This document shows, piece by piece, positions 11,855 to 22,249 of a DNA stretch of 64,000 bases. A program made the position numbers and the translations under genes. The notes under the pieces were generated by a model that was not told the origin of the DNA, did not search any database, and saw only the letters and a list, made by a program, of their open reading frames with translations. Position 1 is the stretch's first letter; each line of letters starts with the position of its first letter. This DNA is from Cherax quadricarinatus (lineage: Eukaryota; Arthropoda; Malacostraca; Decapoda; Parastacidae): positions 1,475,001-1,539,000 of the forward strand of contig NC_091383.1 in the NCBI RefSeq assembly GCF_038502225.1. Direction: 5' to 3'.

Positions 11855-14519
11855 CATACCCATCCTGTAGGTGGTAGTCACCCCATACCCATCCTGTGGG
11901 TGGTAGTCACCCCATACCCATCCTGTGGGTGGTAGTCACCCCATACCCATCCTGTGGGTGGTAGTCACCACTTACCCATCCTGTGGGTGGTAGTCACCCC
12001 ATACCCATCCTGTGGGTGGTAGTCACCACTTACCCATTCTGTGGGTGGTAGCCACCCCATACCCATCCTGTGGGTGGTAGTCACCCCATACCCATCCTGT
12101 GGGTGGTAGTCACCCCATACCCATCCTGTGGGTGGTAGTCACCCCATACCCATCATGTGAGTGGTAGTCACCCTATACCCATCCTGTGGGTGGTAGTCAT
12201 CCCATACCCATCCTGTAGGTGGTAGTCACCCCATACCCATCCTGTGGGTGGTAGTCACCCCATACCCATCCTGTGGGTGGTAGTCACCCCATACCCATCC
12301 TGTGGGTGGTAGTCACCCCATACCCATCCTGTGGGTGGTAGTCACCACTTACCCATTCTGTGGGTGGTAGCCACCCCATACCCATCCTGTGGGTGGTAGT
12401 CACCCCATACCCATCCTGTGGGTGGTAGTCACCCCATACCCATCCTGTGGGTGGTAGTCACCCCATACCCATCATGTGAGTGGTAGTCACCCTATACCCA
12501 TCCTGTGGGTGGTAGTCATCCCATACCCATCCTGTGAGTGGTAGCCACCCCATACCCATCCTGTGGGTGGTAGTCACCCCATACCCATCCTGTGGGTGGT
12601 AGTCACCCCATACCCATCCTGTGGGTGGTAGTCACCCCATACCCATCCTGTGAGTGGTAGTCATCCCATACCCATCCTGTGGATGGTAGTCACCTCATAC
12701 CCATCCTGTGAGTGGTAGTCACCTCATACCCATCCTGTGAGTGGTAGTCACCTCATACCCATCCTGTGAGTGGTAGTCATCCCATACCCATCCTATGAGT
12801 GGTAGTCACCTCATACCCATCCTGTGAGTGGTAGTCACCTCATACCCATCCTGTGAGTGGTAGTCACCTCATACCCATCCTGTGAGTGGTAGTCACCTCA
12901 TACCCATCCTGTGAGTGGTAGTCACCTCATACCCATCCTGTGAGTGGTAGTCACCTCATACCCATCCTGTGAGTGGTAGTCACCTCATACCCATCCTGTG
13001 AGTGGTAGTCATCCCATACCCATCCTGTGGGTGGTAGTCACCATATACCCATCCTGTGGGTGGTAGTCACCCCATACCCATCCTATGAGTGGTAGTCACC
13101 TCATACCCATCCTGTGAGTGGTAGTCACCTCATACCCATCCTGTGAGTGGTAGTCACCATATACCCATCCTGTGGGTGGTAGTCATCCCATACCCATCCT
13201 ATGAGTGGTAGTCACCTCATACCCATCCTGTGAGTGGTAGTCACCTCATACCCATCCTGTGAGTGGTAGTCACCTCATACCCATCCTGTGAGTGGTAGTC
13301 ACCATATACCCATCCTGTGAGTGGTAGTCACCTCATACCCATCCTGTGAGTGGTAGTCACCATATACCCATCCTGTGGGCGGTAGTCACCATATACCCAT
13401 CCTGTGGGCGGTAGTCACCATATACCCATCCTGTGGGCGGTAGTCACCATATACCCATCCTGTGGGCGGTAGTCACCATATACCCATCCTGTGGGCGGTA
13501 GTCACCATATACCCATCCTGTGGGCGGTAGTCACCATATACCCATCCTGTGGGCGGTAGTCACCATATACCCATCCTGTGGGTGGTAGTCACCATATACC
13601 CATCCTGTGGGCGGTAGTCACCATATACCCATCCTGTGGGCGGTAGTCACCATATACCCATCCTGTGGGCGGTAGTCACCATATACCCATCCTGTGGGCG
13701 GTAGTCACCATATACCCATCCTGTGGGCGGTAGTCACCATATACCCATCCTGTGGGCGGTAGTCACCATATACCCATCCTGTGGGTGGTAGTCACCATAT
13801 ACCCATCCTGTGGGCGGTAGTCACCATATACCCATCCTGTGGGCGGTAGTCACCATATACCCATCCTGTGGGCGGTAGTCACCATATACCCATCCTGTGG
13901 GCGGTAGTCACCATATACCCATCCTGTGGGCGGTAGTCACCATATACCCATCCTGTGGGCGGTAGTCACCATATACCCATCCTGTGGGCGGTAGTCACCA
14001 TATACCCATCCTGTGGGCGGTAGTCACCATATACCCATCCTGTGGGTGGTAGTCACCATATACCCATCCTGTGGGCGGTAGTCACCATATACCCATCCTG
14101 TGGGCGGTAGTCACCATATACCCATCCTGTGGGCGGTAGTCACCATATACCCATCCTGTGGGCGGTAGTCACCATATACCCATCCTGTGGGCGGTAGTCA
14201 CCATATACCCATCCTGTGGGCGGTAGTCACCATATACCCATCCTGTGGGCGGTAGTCACCATATACCCATCCTGTGGGTGGTAGTCACCATATACCCATC
14301 CTGTGGGCGGTAGTCACCATATACCCATCCTGTGGGCGGTAGTCACCATATACCCATCCTGTGGGCGGTAGTCACCATATACCCATCCTGTGGGCGGTAG
14401 TCACCATATACCCATCCTGTGGGTGGTAGTCACCATATACCCATCCTTTGGGTGGTAGTCACCATATACCCATCCTGTGGGTGGTAGTCACCATATACCC
14501 ATCCTGTGGGCGGTAGTCA
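11855..14519. repeat. 29-bp minisatellite, about 92 units
   Basis: Units contain CATACCCATCCTGTGGG then GGTAGTCACC. The array is zoned: the 5' part mostly GTGGGTGG with CACCCCATAC, the middle GTGAGTGG with CACCTCATAC, and the 3' part GTGGGCGG with CACCATATAC. Higher-order structure is visible: the rare CACTTACCCATTCTG unit recurs 319 bp (11 units) apart near 12026 and 12345 inside a duplicated block, and GGGTGG variants recur every 7 to 9 units in the 3' zone. It lies in channel intron 1. Confidence 0.95.
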
Positions 14520-14870
14520 AAAGATTACAGAGGTACATAATGGGTCCAGGGACTGGGCCCCAAAGTTATGATAGCTGAACTAGTTACAAAGGTAATGAAC
14601 TCCAGGTAGATCTGGTCACAGTCATGACTAGTTACAAAGGTAATGATCCATCTACACTCCTATAACGATAGATCTGTTTGTGAATTGATAAATCTCACTG
14701 TATGGGCGAAACGTAGTCAGTATATAATCACATTAAACATCATTTGCGTCTATCTCACCATGGGGTCGAAATATGCAGATTAATCTCTATTTCCAGGTGG
14801 CTTATTACTAAGCATAAACTGATGTATTAACCCCATGTATATAGATCAATAATATCTCTGGTTTCAACAG
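14520..14870. other. Intron 1 end; degenerate GGGCGAAACG element
   Basis: Contains GAATTGATAAATCTCACTGT then GGGCGAAACG at about 14680-14712 and TCACATTAAACATCATTTGCG, one arm of the family seen at 58411-58585. A T-rich run with CTGGTTTCAACAG leads into exon 2. Nothing else is recognised. Confidence 0.5.
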
Positions 14871-15031
14871 ATATATTACTCAACTTCCGAACGACGTTTG
14901 TCAATAAAAAGGGAGAAGTTGTATTGAGTCCTGTTAGAATAGCCACCCATTACGTCAAGGGTTGGTTCGTTCTTGACCTCGTAGCTGCTATGCCCTTTGA
15001 CCTCCTCCTGGCTGCTGACGTCTACAGTTCG
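14871..15031 (+). CDS. Elk: Elk K+ channel, exon 2 (S2 end, S3)
   Basis: Acceptor TTTCAACAG ends at 14870. The first two bases complete the Asp codon split after exon 1, giving [14 protein letters not shown], the highly conserved S2 sequence of EAG-superfamily channels; the acidic residue belongs to the voltage sensor. Then [20 protein letters not shown] and S3 with [25 protein letters not shown]-x-P-F-D is the family S3 signature. The exon ends at Ser-Ser with donor GTCAGT at 15032 in phase 0. The open frame continues into the intron for about 140 bases, but that extension has no family similarity. Confidence 0.93.
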
Positions 15032-15518
15032 GTCAGTACCTTTAAGCTTTATAAATTACGTATACCATCCACTGTTTGGGCTACACATAAAGCTTTCTCA
15101 GAAAGCTTTAGTAACAGTATTTTCGTGCTTTATAAATCCCATTTACAGGAAAGGTCGCTTAGAGGAGCTATATAAGAGGGGTGTAATATACAGTAACCCC
15201 TCTTACAGCTATTATTTGTAAGGTATTTTATTGCAAATGTAATAGGATAAGTATAACCAAAATTATATTTACACTGAGGTCTGTATCAGGGTATATACAC
15301 TAAGTGTTGTGTGTCAGTGTTTGTACACAGAGACACACATACAGTGTATATACACTGAGAGATCTACATCTCTTTACGTATGTACACTGAGAGGTGTATA
15401 TCTCAGTGTATATACACTGAGAGGTGTATATCTCAGTGTATATACACTGGTAGTTTACATTAATCAGTATTTTAGGTATTAAAGTATTCTTGACTGGTGG
15501 TGTACAGATGACCTGCAG
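15032..15518. repeat. Intron 2 with short copy of the 30-bp hairpin repeat
   Basis: Positions 15032-15290 show nothing recognisable. From about 15330 to 15450 there are two to three units of the CACTGAGAGGTGTATATCTC hairpin repeat and its 3' flank CACTGGTAGTTTACAT, as at 10316-11070. The two loci are therefore copies of one dispersed repeat with different tandem copy numbers. Confidence 0.7.
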
Positions 15519-15740
15519 CCTTAATGACCCTCGTGTAGTAGATAGACTTTAAACCCCATTAACCAACCAACCTTAATGACCCTCGTGTAGTAGATAGACT
15601 TTAAACCCCATTAACCAACTAACCTTAATGACCCTCGTGTAGTAGATAGACTTTAAACCCCATTAACCAACCAACCTTAATGACCCTCGTGTAGCAGATA
15701 GACATAAACCCCATTAACCAAAGAACCTTAATGACCATCT
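15519..15740. repeat. 52-bp tandem repeat, about 4 units
   Basis: Units begin CCTTAATGACCCTCGTGTAG and end CCCCATTAACCAA, starting at 15519, 15571, 15623 and 15675, with a decayed fifth at about 15725. The unit is the 3' part of the dispersed repeat just upstream (compare CAGCCTTAATAACTACCTTA at 11100). Confidence 0.85.
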
Positions 15741-15778
15741 TCCCCAACACAAGTATCACCCTGTAACTTCCCCAACAG

Positions 15779-15986
15779 ACGTTCCAAGCCACCAACATCC
15801 ACCTACTGAAACTGACGAGACTGCTGCGTCTGGCGCGCCTCCTGCAGAAGATGGACAGGTACTACCAGTACTCAGCACTCATCCTGACCCTGTTGATGCT
15901 ATCTTTCTCCCTGGTTGCTCACTGGCTGGCCTGTGTCTGGTACGCTATAGCTGAGGACGAGATGCAGAGACCTCAGGCTGAGATAG
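15779..15986 (+). CDS. Elk: Elk K+ channel, exon 3 (S4 voltage sensor, S5)
   Basis: Acceptor CCCCAACAG ends at 15778, phase 0. It encodes [20 protein letters not shown], the S4 helix with Lys and Arg at every third position, then [12 protein letters not shown] (S4-S5 linker) and S5 with [20 protein letters not shown]. The A-H-W-x-A-C-x-W-Y motif is diagnostic of EAG/ERG/ELK channels. It ends [12 protein letters not shown] plus one base, donor GTCAGT at 15987, phase 1. The last 20 or so exon bases and this donor are the seed of the 56-bp array that follows immediately. Confidence 0.95.
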
Positions 15987-17245
15987 GTCAGTATATAGCT
16001 TTACCAACCCTGTTTACAAGCTGAGACATCAGGCTGAGATAGGTCAGTATATAGCTTTACCAACCCTGTTTACAAGCTGAGACATCAGGCTGAGATTGGT
16101 GAGTATATAGCTTTATCAACCCTGCTTACAAGCTGAGACATCAGGCTGAGATAGGTGATTATATAGCTTTATCAACCCTGCTTACAAGCTGAGACATCAG
16201 GCTGAGATAGGTCAGTATATAGCTTTACCAACCCTGTTTACAAGCTGAGACATCAGGCTGAGATAGGTGAGTATATAGCTTTATCAACCCTGCTTACAAG
16301 CTGAGACATCAGGCTGAGATAGGTCAGTATATAGCTTTACCAACCCTGCTTACAAGCTGAGACATCAGGCTGAGATAGGTGAGTATATAGCTTTATCAAT
16401 CCTGCTTACAAGCTGAGACAACAGGCTGAGATGGGTCAGTGTATAGCTTTACCAACCCTGCTTACAAGCTGAGACATCAGGCTGAGATAAGTAAGTATAT
16501 AGCTTTATCAACCCTGCTTACAAGCTGAGACATCAGGCTGAGATAGTTGAGTATATAGCTTTATCAACCCTGCTTACAAGCTGAGACATCAGGTTGAGAT
16601 AGGTCAGTATATAGCTTTACCAACCCTGCTTACAAGCTGAGACATCAGGCTGAGATAGGTCAGTATATAGCTTTACCAACCCTGCTTACAAGCTGAGACA
16701 TCAGGCTGAGATAGGTCAGTATATAGCTTTGCCAACCCTGCTTACAAGCTGAGACATCAGGCTGAGATAGGTCAGTATATAGCTTTATCAACCCTGCTTA
16801 CAAGCTGAGACATCAGGCTGAGATAGGTGAGTATATAGCTTTATCAACCCTGCTTACAAGCTGAGACATCAGGCTGAGATAGGTCAGTATATAGCTTTAC
16901 CAACCCTGCTTACAAGCTGAGACATCAGGCTGAGATAGGTCAGTATATAGCTTTGCCAACCCTGCTTACAAGCTGAGACATCAGGCTGAGATAGGTCAGT
17001 ATATAGCTTTATCAACCCTGCTTACAAGCTGAGACATCAGGCTGAGATAGGTTAGTATATAGCTTTACCAACCCTGCTTACAAGCTGAGACATCAGACTG
17101 AGATAGGTGAGTATATAGCTTTATCAATCCTGCTTACAAGCTGAGACATCAGGCTGAGATAGGTCAGTATATAGCTTTACCAACCCTGCTTACAAGCTGA
17201 GACATCAGGCTGAGATAGGTCAGTATATAGCTTTATCAACTCTGT
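15965..17245. repeat. 56-bp array duplicating the exon 3 end and its 5' splice site
   Basis: About 23 units of 56 bp. Each unit contains GAGACATCAGGCTGAGATAG followed by a splice-donor-like GTCAGT or GTGAGT and TATATAGCTTTA. The first unit is the real exon 3 end (GAGACCTCAGGCTGAGATAG, one mismatch in 20). Of the 23 donor positions I read most as GTCAGT, about five as GTGAGT, one as GTAAGT and one as GTTAGT; one is disrupted (ATAGTTGAGT). Confidence 0.93.
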
Positions 17246-17795
17246 TTACCAGCTAAGTGCTGTTATCCTGCCCCAGTGTTTTACAGTGATTTACAGAGGC
17301 TACAGTATTCTAGCCTGCTCATAGATCCAGTATTTTACAATAATTTACAGTATTTACAATGATATACAGAATTTACAATGATTTACAGTATTTACAGAAT
17401 TTACAATATTTACAGTATTTACAATAATTTACAATATTTACAATAATTTACAATGATTTACAGAATTTACAATATTTACAGTATTTACAATAATTTACAG
17501 TATTTACAATAATTTACAATGATTCATAGTATTTACAATAATTTACAGTGATTTACAGTATTTACAGAATTTACAATATTTACATTATTTACAGAATTTA
17601 CAATTATTTACAGTATTTACAATAATTTACATTTACAATAATTTACAATGATTCATAGTATTTACAATAATTTACAGTGATTTACAGTATTTACAGTAAT
17701 TTACAATGACTCATAGTATTTACAATAATTTACAGTGATTTACAGTATTTAGTGATTTACAGTATCTACAGTAATTTACAGATGTTAGAGAGTTC
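17246..17795. repeat. AT-rich TTTACA array
   Basis: Irregular repetition of TTTACAGTA, TTTACAATAA and TTTACAATGA with occasional TTCATAGTA. No fixed unit length. Confidence 0.85.
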
Positions 17796-17804
17796 TCGTA
17801 CGCT

Positions 17805-19805
17805 AATTCAGTCATCCAGCCTACTCATCCAGCCGACTCATCCAGCCTACTCATCCAGCCTACTCATCCAGCCTACTCCTCCAGCCTACTCATCCAGCCT
17901 ACTCATCCAGCCTACTCATCCAGCCTACTCACCCAGCCTACTCATCCATCCTACTCCTCCTGCCTACTCATCCAGCCTACTCATCCAGCCTACTCACCCA
18001 GCCTACTCATCCATCCTACTCCTCCAGCCTACTCATCCATCCTACTCCTCCTGCCTACTCATCCAGCCTACTCATCCAGCCTATTCACCCAGCCTACTCA
18101 TCCATCCTACTCCTCCTGCCTACTCATCCAGCCTACTCACCCAGCCTACTCATCCATCCTACTCCTCCTGCCTACTCATCCAGCCTACTAACCCAGCCTA
18201 CTCATCCATCCTACTCCTCCTGCCTACTCATCCAGCCGACTCATCCAGCCTACTCATCCAGCCAACTCACCCACCCTACTCATCCAGCCTACTCCTCCTG
18301 CCTACTCATCCAGCCTACTCATCCAGCCTACTCACTCAGCCTACTCATCCTGCCTACTCATCCAGCCTACTCATCCTGCCTACTCATCCTGCCTACTCAC
18401 CCAGCCTACTCATCCAGCCTACTCACCCAGCCTACTCATCCAGCCTACTCACCCAGCCTACTCATCCAGCCTACTCATCCAGCCTACTCATCCAGCCTAC
18501 TTCTCCTGCCTACTCACCCAGCCTACTCCTCCTGCCTACTCACCCAGCCTACTCATCCAGCCTACTCATCCAGCCTACTCCTGCCTACTCATCCAGCCTA
18601 CTCACCCAGTCTTCTCATCCAGCCTACTCCTCTTGCCTACTCATCCAGCCTACTCATCCAGCCTACTCACCCAGCCTACTCATCCAGCCTACTCACCCAA
18701 CCTATTCATCCGGCCTACTCACCCAGCCTACTTATCCAGCCTACTCATCCAGCCTTCTCTTCCAGCCTACTCCTCCTGCCTACTCACCCAGCCTACTTAT
18801 CCAGCCTACTCATCCAGCCTACTCACCCAACCTATTCATCCGGCCTACTCACCCAGCCTACTCATCCAGCCTACTCACCCAGCCTACTCACCCAGCCTAC
18901 TCACCCAACCTACTCATCCAGAAAACTCACCCAGCCTACTCATCCAGGCTACTCTTCCTGCCTACTCACCCAGCCTACTCATCCAGCCTACTCTTCCTGC
19001 CTACTCAACCAGCCTACTCATCCAGCCTACTCACCCAGCCTACTCATCCAGCCTACTCATCCAGCCTACTCATCCAGCCTGCTCCTCCTGCCTACTCACC
19101 CAGCCTACTCATCCAGCTTACTCACCAGCCTACTCATCCAGCCTACTCATCCAACCTACTCCTCCTGCCTACTAACCCAGCCTACTCATCCAGCCTACTC
19201 ATCCAGCCTACTCACCCAACCTACTCATCCAGCCTACTCACCCAGCCTACTCATCCAGCCTACTCACCCAACCTACTCATCCAGCCTACTCATCCAGCCT
19301 ACTCCTCCTGCCTACTCACTCAGCCTACTCATCCAGCCTACTCACCCAGCCTACTCATCCAGCCTACTCCTGCCTACTCATCCAGCCTACTCACCCAGCC
19401 TTCTCATCCAGCCTACTCCTCCTGCCTACTCACCCAACCTACTTACCCATCCTCCTCATCCAGCCTCCTCATCCAGCCTACTCAACCGGCCTACTCATCC
19501 AGCCTACTCACCCAGCCTACTCATCCAGCCTACTCATCAATCCTACTCACCCAGCCTACTCACCCAACCTACTCACCCAGCCTACTCACCCAGCTTACTC
19601 ATCCAGCCTACTCACCCAGCCTACTCACCCAGCTTACTCACCCAGCCTACTCACCCAACCTACTCACCCAGCTTACTCACCCACTTACTCACCCAGCCTA
19701 CTCATCCAGCCTACTCACCCAGCCTACTCACCCAGCTTACTCACCCAGCCTACTCATCCAACCTACTCACCCAGCCTACTCACCCAGCTTACTCACCCAG
19801 CCTAC
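17805..19805. repeat. 13-bp minisatellite running into the exon 4 acceptor
   Basis: About 150 units of CCTACTCATCCAG and variants (CACCCAG, CTCCTCCTG). Because units are 13 bp, three units give a 13-residue repeat, and the plus strand has long artificial frames that run into exon 4. The array continues to the splice acceptor: the last units read CCTACTTCTCCTGCAG, so the polypyrimidine tract of exon 4 is itself part of, or the seed of, the array. Confidence 0.93.
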
Positions 19806-19816
19806 TTCTCCTGCAG

Positions 19817-19996
19817 GCTGGATCTACGACCTGGCTGAACGTCTCGCCCGTGACGTCAGAAACGTCACGATATCGGAGAAGTACGTTACGGCGCTCTACT
19901 TCACCTGTTCCTCCCTCACTTCCGTTGGCTTCGGTAACGTCTCCGCCAACACCAACAGAGAGAAGATCTTCAGCATAGTTACTATGCTTATTGGAG
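19817..19996 (+). CDS. Elk: Elk K+ channel, exon 4 (pore helix, selectivity filter, S6 start)
   Basis: Acceptor CTCCTGCAG ends at 19816. It encodes [20 protein letters not shown], a short extracellular turret with an N-glycosylation sequon Asn-Val-Thr (codons 19861-19869), then [20 protein letters not shown] followed by [10 protein letters not shown]. The selectivity filter is S-V-G-F-G-N at 19921-19938; Gly-Phe-Gly rather than Gly-Tyr-Gly is typical of the EAG/ERG/ELK superfamily. [10 protein letters not shown] begins S6. The donor at 19997 is GTGAGT, phase 1. The exon is 180 bp and is sandwiched between tandem arrays on both sides. Confidence 0.97.
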
Positions 19997-21075
19997 GTGA
20001 GTTACTGTTGTTCTTCCTGTTGGAGGTGGGTTACTGTTGTTCTTCCTGTTGGAGGTGGGTTACTGTTGTTCTTCCTGTTGGAGGTGATGTACTGTTGTTC
20101 TTCCTGTTGGAGGTGAGTTACTGTTGTTCTTCCTGTTGGAGGTGATGTACTGTTGTTCTTCCTGTTGGAGGTGATGTACTGTTGTTCTTCCTGTTGGAGG
20201 TGGGTTACTGTTGTTCTTCCTGTTGGAGGTGATGTACTGTTGTTCTTCCTGTTGGAGGTGAGTTACTGTTGTTCTTCCTGTTGGAGGTGGGTTACTGTTG
20301 TTCTTCCTGTTGGAGGTGGGTTACTGTTGTTCTTCCTGTTGGAGGTGATGTACTGTTGTTCTTCCTGTTGGAGGTGAGTTACTGTTGTTCTTCCTGTTGG
20401 AGGTGATGTACTGTTGCTCTTCCTGTTGGAGGTGATGTACTGTTGTTCTTCCTGTTGGAGGTGGGTTACTGTTGTTCTTCATCTGTTGGAGGTGATGTAC
20501 TGTTGTTCTTCCTGTTGGAGGTGAGTTACTGTTGTTCTTCCTGTTGGAGGTGGGTTACTGTTGTTCTTCCTGTTGGAGGTGGGTTACTGTTGTTCTTCCT
20601 GTTGGAGGTGATGTACTGTTGTTCTTCCTGTTGGAGGTGAGTTACTGTTGTTCTTCCTGTTGGAGGTGACTTACTGTTGTTCTTCCTGTTGGAGGTGGGT
20701 TACTGTTGTTCTTCCTGTTGGAGGTGGGTTACTGTTGTTCTTTCTGTTGGAGGTGAGTTACTGTTGTTCTTCCTGTTGGAGGTGAGTTACTGTTGTTCTT
20801 CCTGTTGGAGGTGGGTTACTGTTGTTCTTCCTGTTGGAGGTGGGTTACTGTTGTTCTTCCTGTTGGAGGTGGGTTACTGTTGTTCTTCCTGTTGGAGGTG
20901 AGTTACTGTTGTTCTTCCTGGAGGTGATGTACTGTTGTTCTTCCTGTTGGAGGTGGGTTACTGTTGTTCTTCCTGTTGGAGGTGGGTTACTGTTGTTCTT
21001 CCTGTTGGAGGTGGTTCATGTTGCTCTTTCTGTTGGAGGTGGCTCCTGTTGCTCTTTCTGTTTTAGGTGGTTCCT
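19990..21075. repeat. 29-bp array duplicating the exon 4 end and its 5' splice site
   Basis: About 36 units of 29 bp containing CTGTTGGAG then GTGAGT, GTGGGT or GTGATG, then TACTGTTGTTCTTC. The first unit is the real exon 4/intron 4 junction (TTATTGGAG|GTGAGTTACTG). I count nine GTGAGT donors including the genuine one; the rest are mostly GTGGGT and GTGATG. The reading frames through it are artefacts. Confidence 0.93.
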
Positions 21076-21099
21076 GTTGCTCTTCCTGTTTGTTTCTGC

Positions 21100-21830
21100 T
21101 TGCTTATGTTTCTGTATTTTCTTATTTATCTGGTATATTCTGTTATTTCCTGTTTACTTCTACTATTTCCTGTTTATTTCTGTTATTTCTTGTTTACCTC
21201 TGTTATTTCATGTTTACTTCTGTTATTTCCTGTTTACCTCTGTTATTTCCTGTTAACTTCTGTTATTTCCTGTTTACTTCTGTTATTTCCTGTTTATTTC
21301 TGTTATTTCATGTTTACTTCTGTTATTTCCTGTTTACCTCTGTTATTTCCTGTCTACCTCTGTTATTTCCTGTTCACTTCTGTTATTTCCTGTTTACCTC
21401 TGTTATTTCCTGTTTACTTCTGTTATTTCCTGGTTACCTCTGTTATTTCCTGTCTACCTCTGTTATTTCCTGTTTACTTCTGTTATTTCCTGTTTACCTC
21501 TGTTATTTCCTGTTTACTTCTGTTATTTCCTGGTTACCTCTGTTATTTCCTGTTCTGTCATTTCCTGTTTACTTCTGTTATTTCCTGTTTACTTTTGTTA
21601 TTTTCTTTTACCTCTGTTATTTCCTGTTTACTTCTGTTATTTCCTGTTTACCTCTGTTATTTCCTGTTTACTTCTGTTATTTCCTGTTTACTTCTGTTAT
21701 TTCCTGTTTACTTCTGTTATTTCCTGTTTACCTCTGTTATTTCCTGTTTACCTCTGTTATTTCCTGTTTACCTCTGTTATTTCCTGTTTACCTCTGTTAT
21801 TTCCTGTTTACTTATGTTATTTCTCGTTCA
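21100..21830. repeat. 20-bp minisatellite, about 35 units
   Basis: Units of TCTGTTATTTCCTGTTTACT with CTTC/CCTC and occasional GGTTACC or GTCTACC variants. The upstream boundary grades into the 29-bp array through CTGTTGGAGGTGGTT and CTGTTTTAGGTGGTT. Confidence 0.93.
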
Positions 21831-22249
21831 GTTTCCACTTATAAATTGGTATAGATCATTTAGCACAACGGTGGAGTTGGAAACAATATGGTTTGATCCA
21901 AGGGACGGGAATCAAGAGTCCTTGAGCTTTATCAAGGCTCCTCAGACTTTGTTTCGTACGGGTTTAGCGCTTATGAATGGTATTAGAAGATGCAGGGCTT
22001 TTGATTCTAGGAAATGGAGGTATAATTCCTTATACTCTCATTGAGTGGAGTTATACTGCCTTATACTCCCAGGGAGGGAGTAAAGGTATACTCCCTTATA
22101 CTGTCAGGGAGCAAGTAGAGGTATACTCCCTTATCCTCCCAGGGGGAGAGAGTGGGAGTATACTCCCATTGAGTGGAAGTATGCTCCCTCATACTCCCAA
22201 GGAGGGACTTGAGGTATTCTCTCAGGGAGGGAGTGGAGGTATACTCCAA
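21831..22249. other. Spacer between intron 4 arrays
   Basis: Positions 21880-22010 contain TTTGATCCAAGGGACGGGAA, resembling the GGATCAAG dispersed repeat family. From about 22030 there are irregular copies of ATACTCCC and AGGGAG that look like precursors of the following 31-bp array. No gene is seen. Confidence 0.5.

Noticed and set aside
11855..14519. Possible CRISPR array
   Set aside because: Regular 29-bp repeats have no unique spacers between them, and the context is a eukaryotic intron. It is a minisatellite.
17752..20145. 797-residue ORF that includes the pore exon
   Set aside because: It reads through the 13-bp array, then exon 4, then the donor array. Only 19817-19996 is coding, as shown by phase-matched splice sites.
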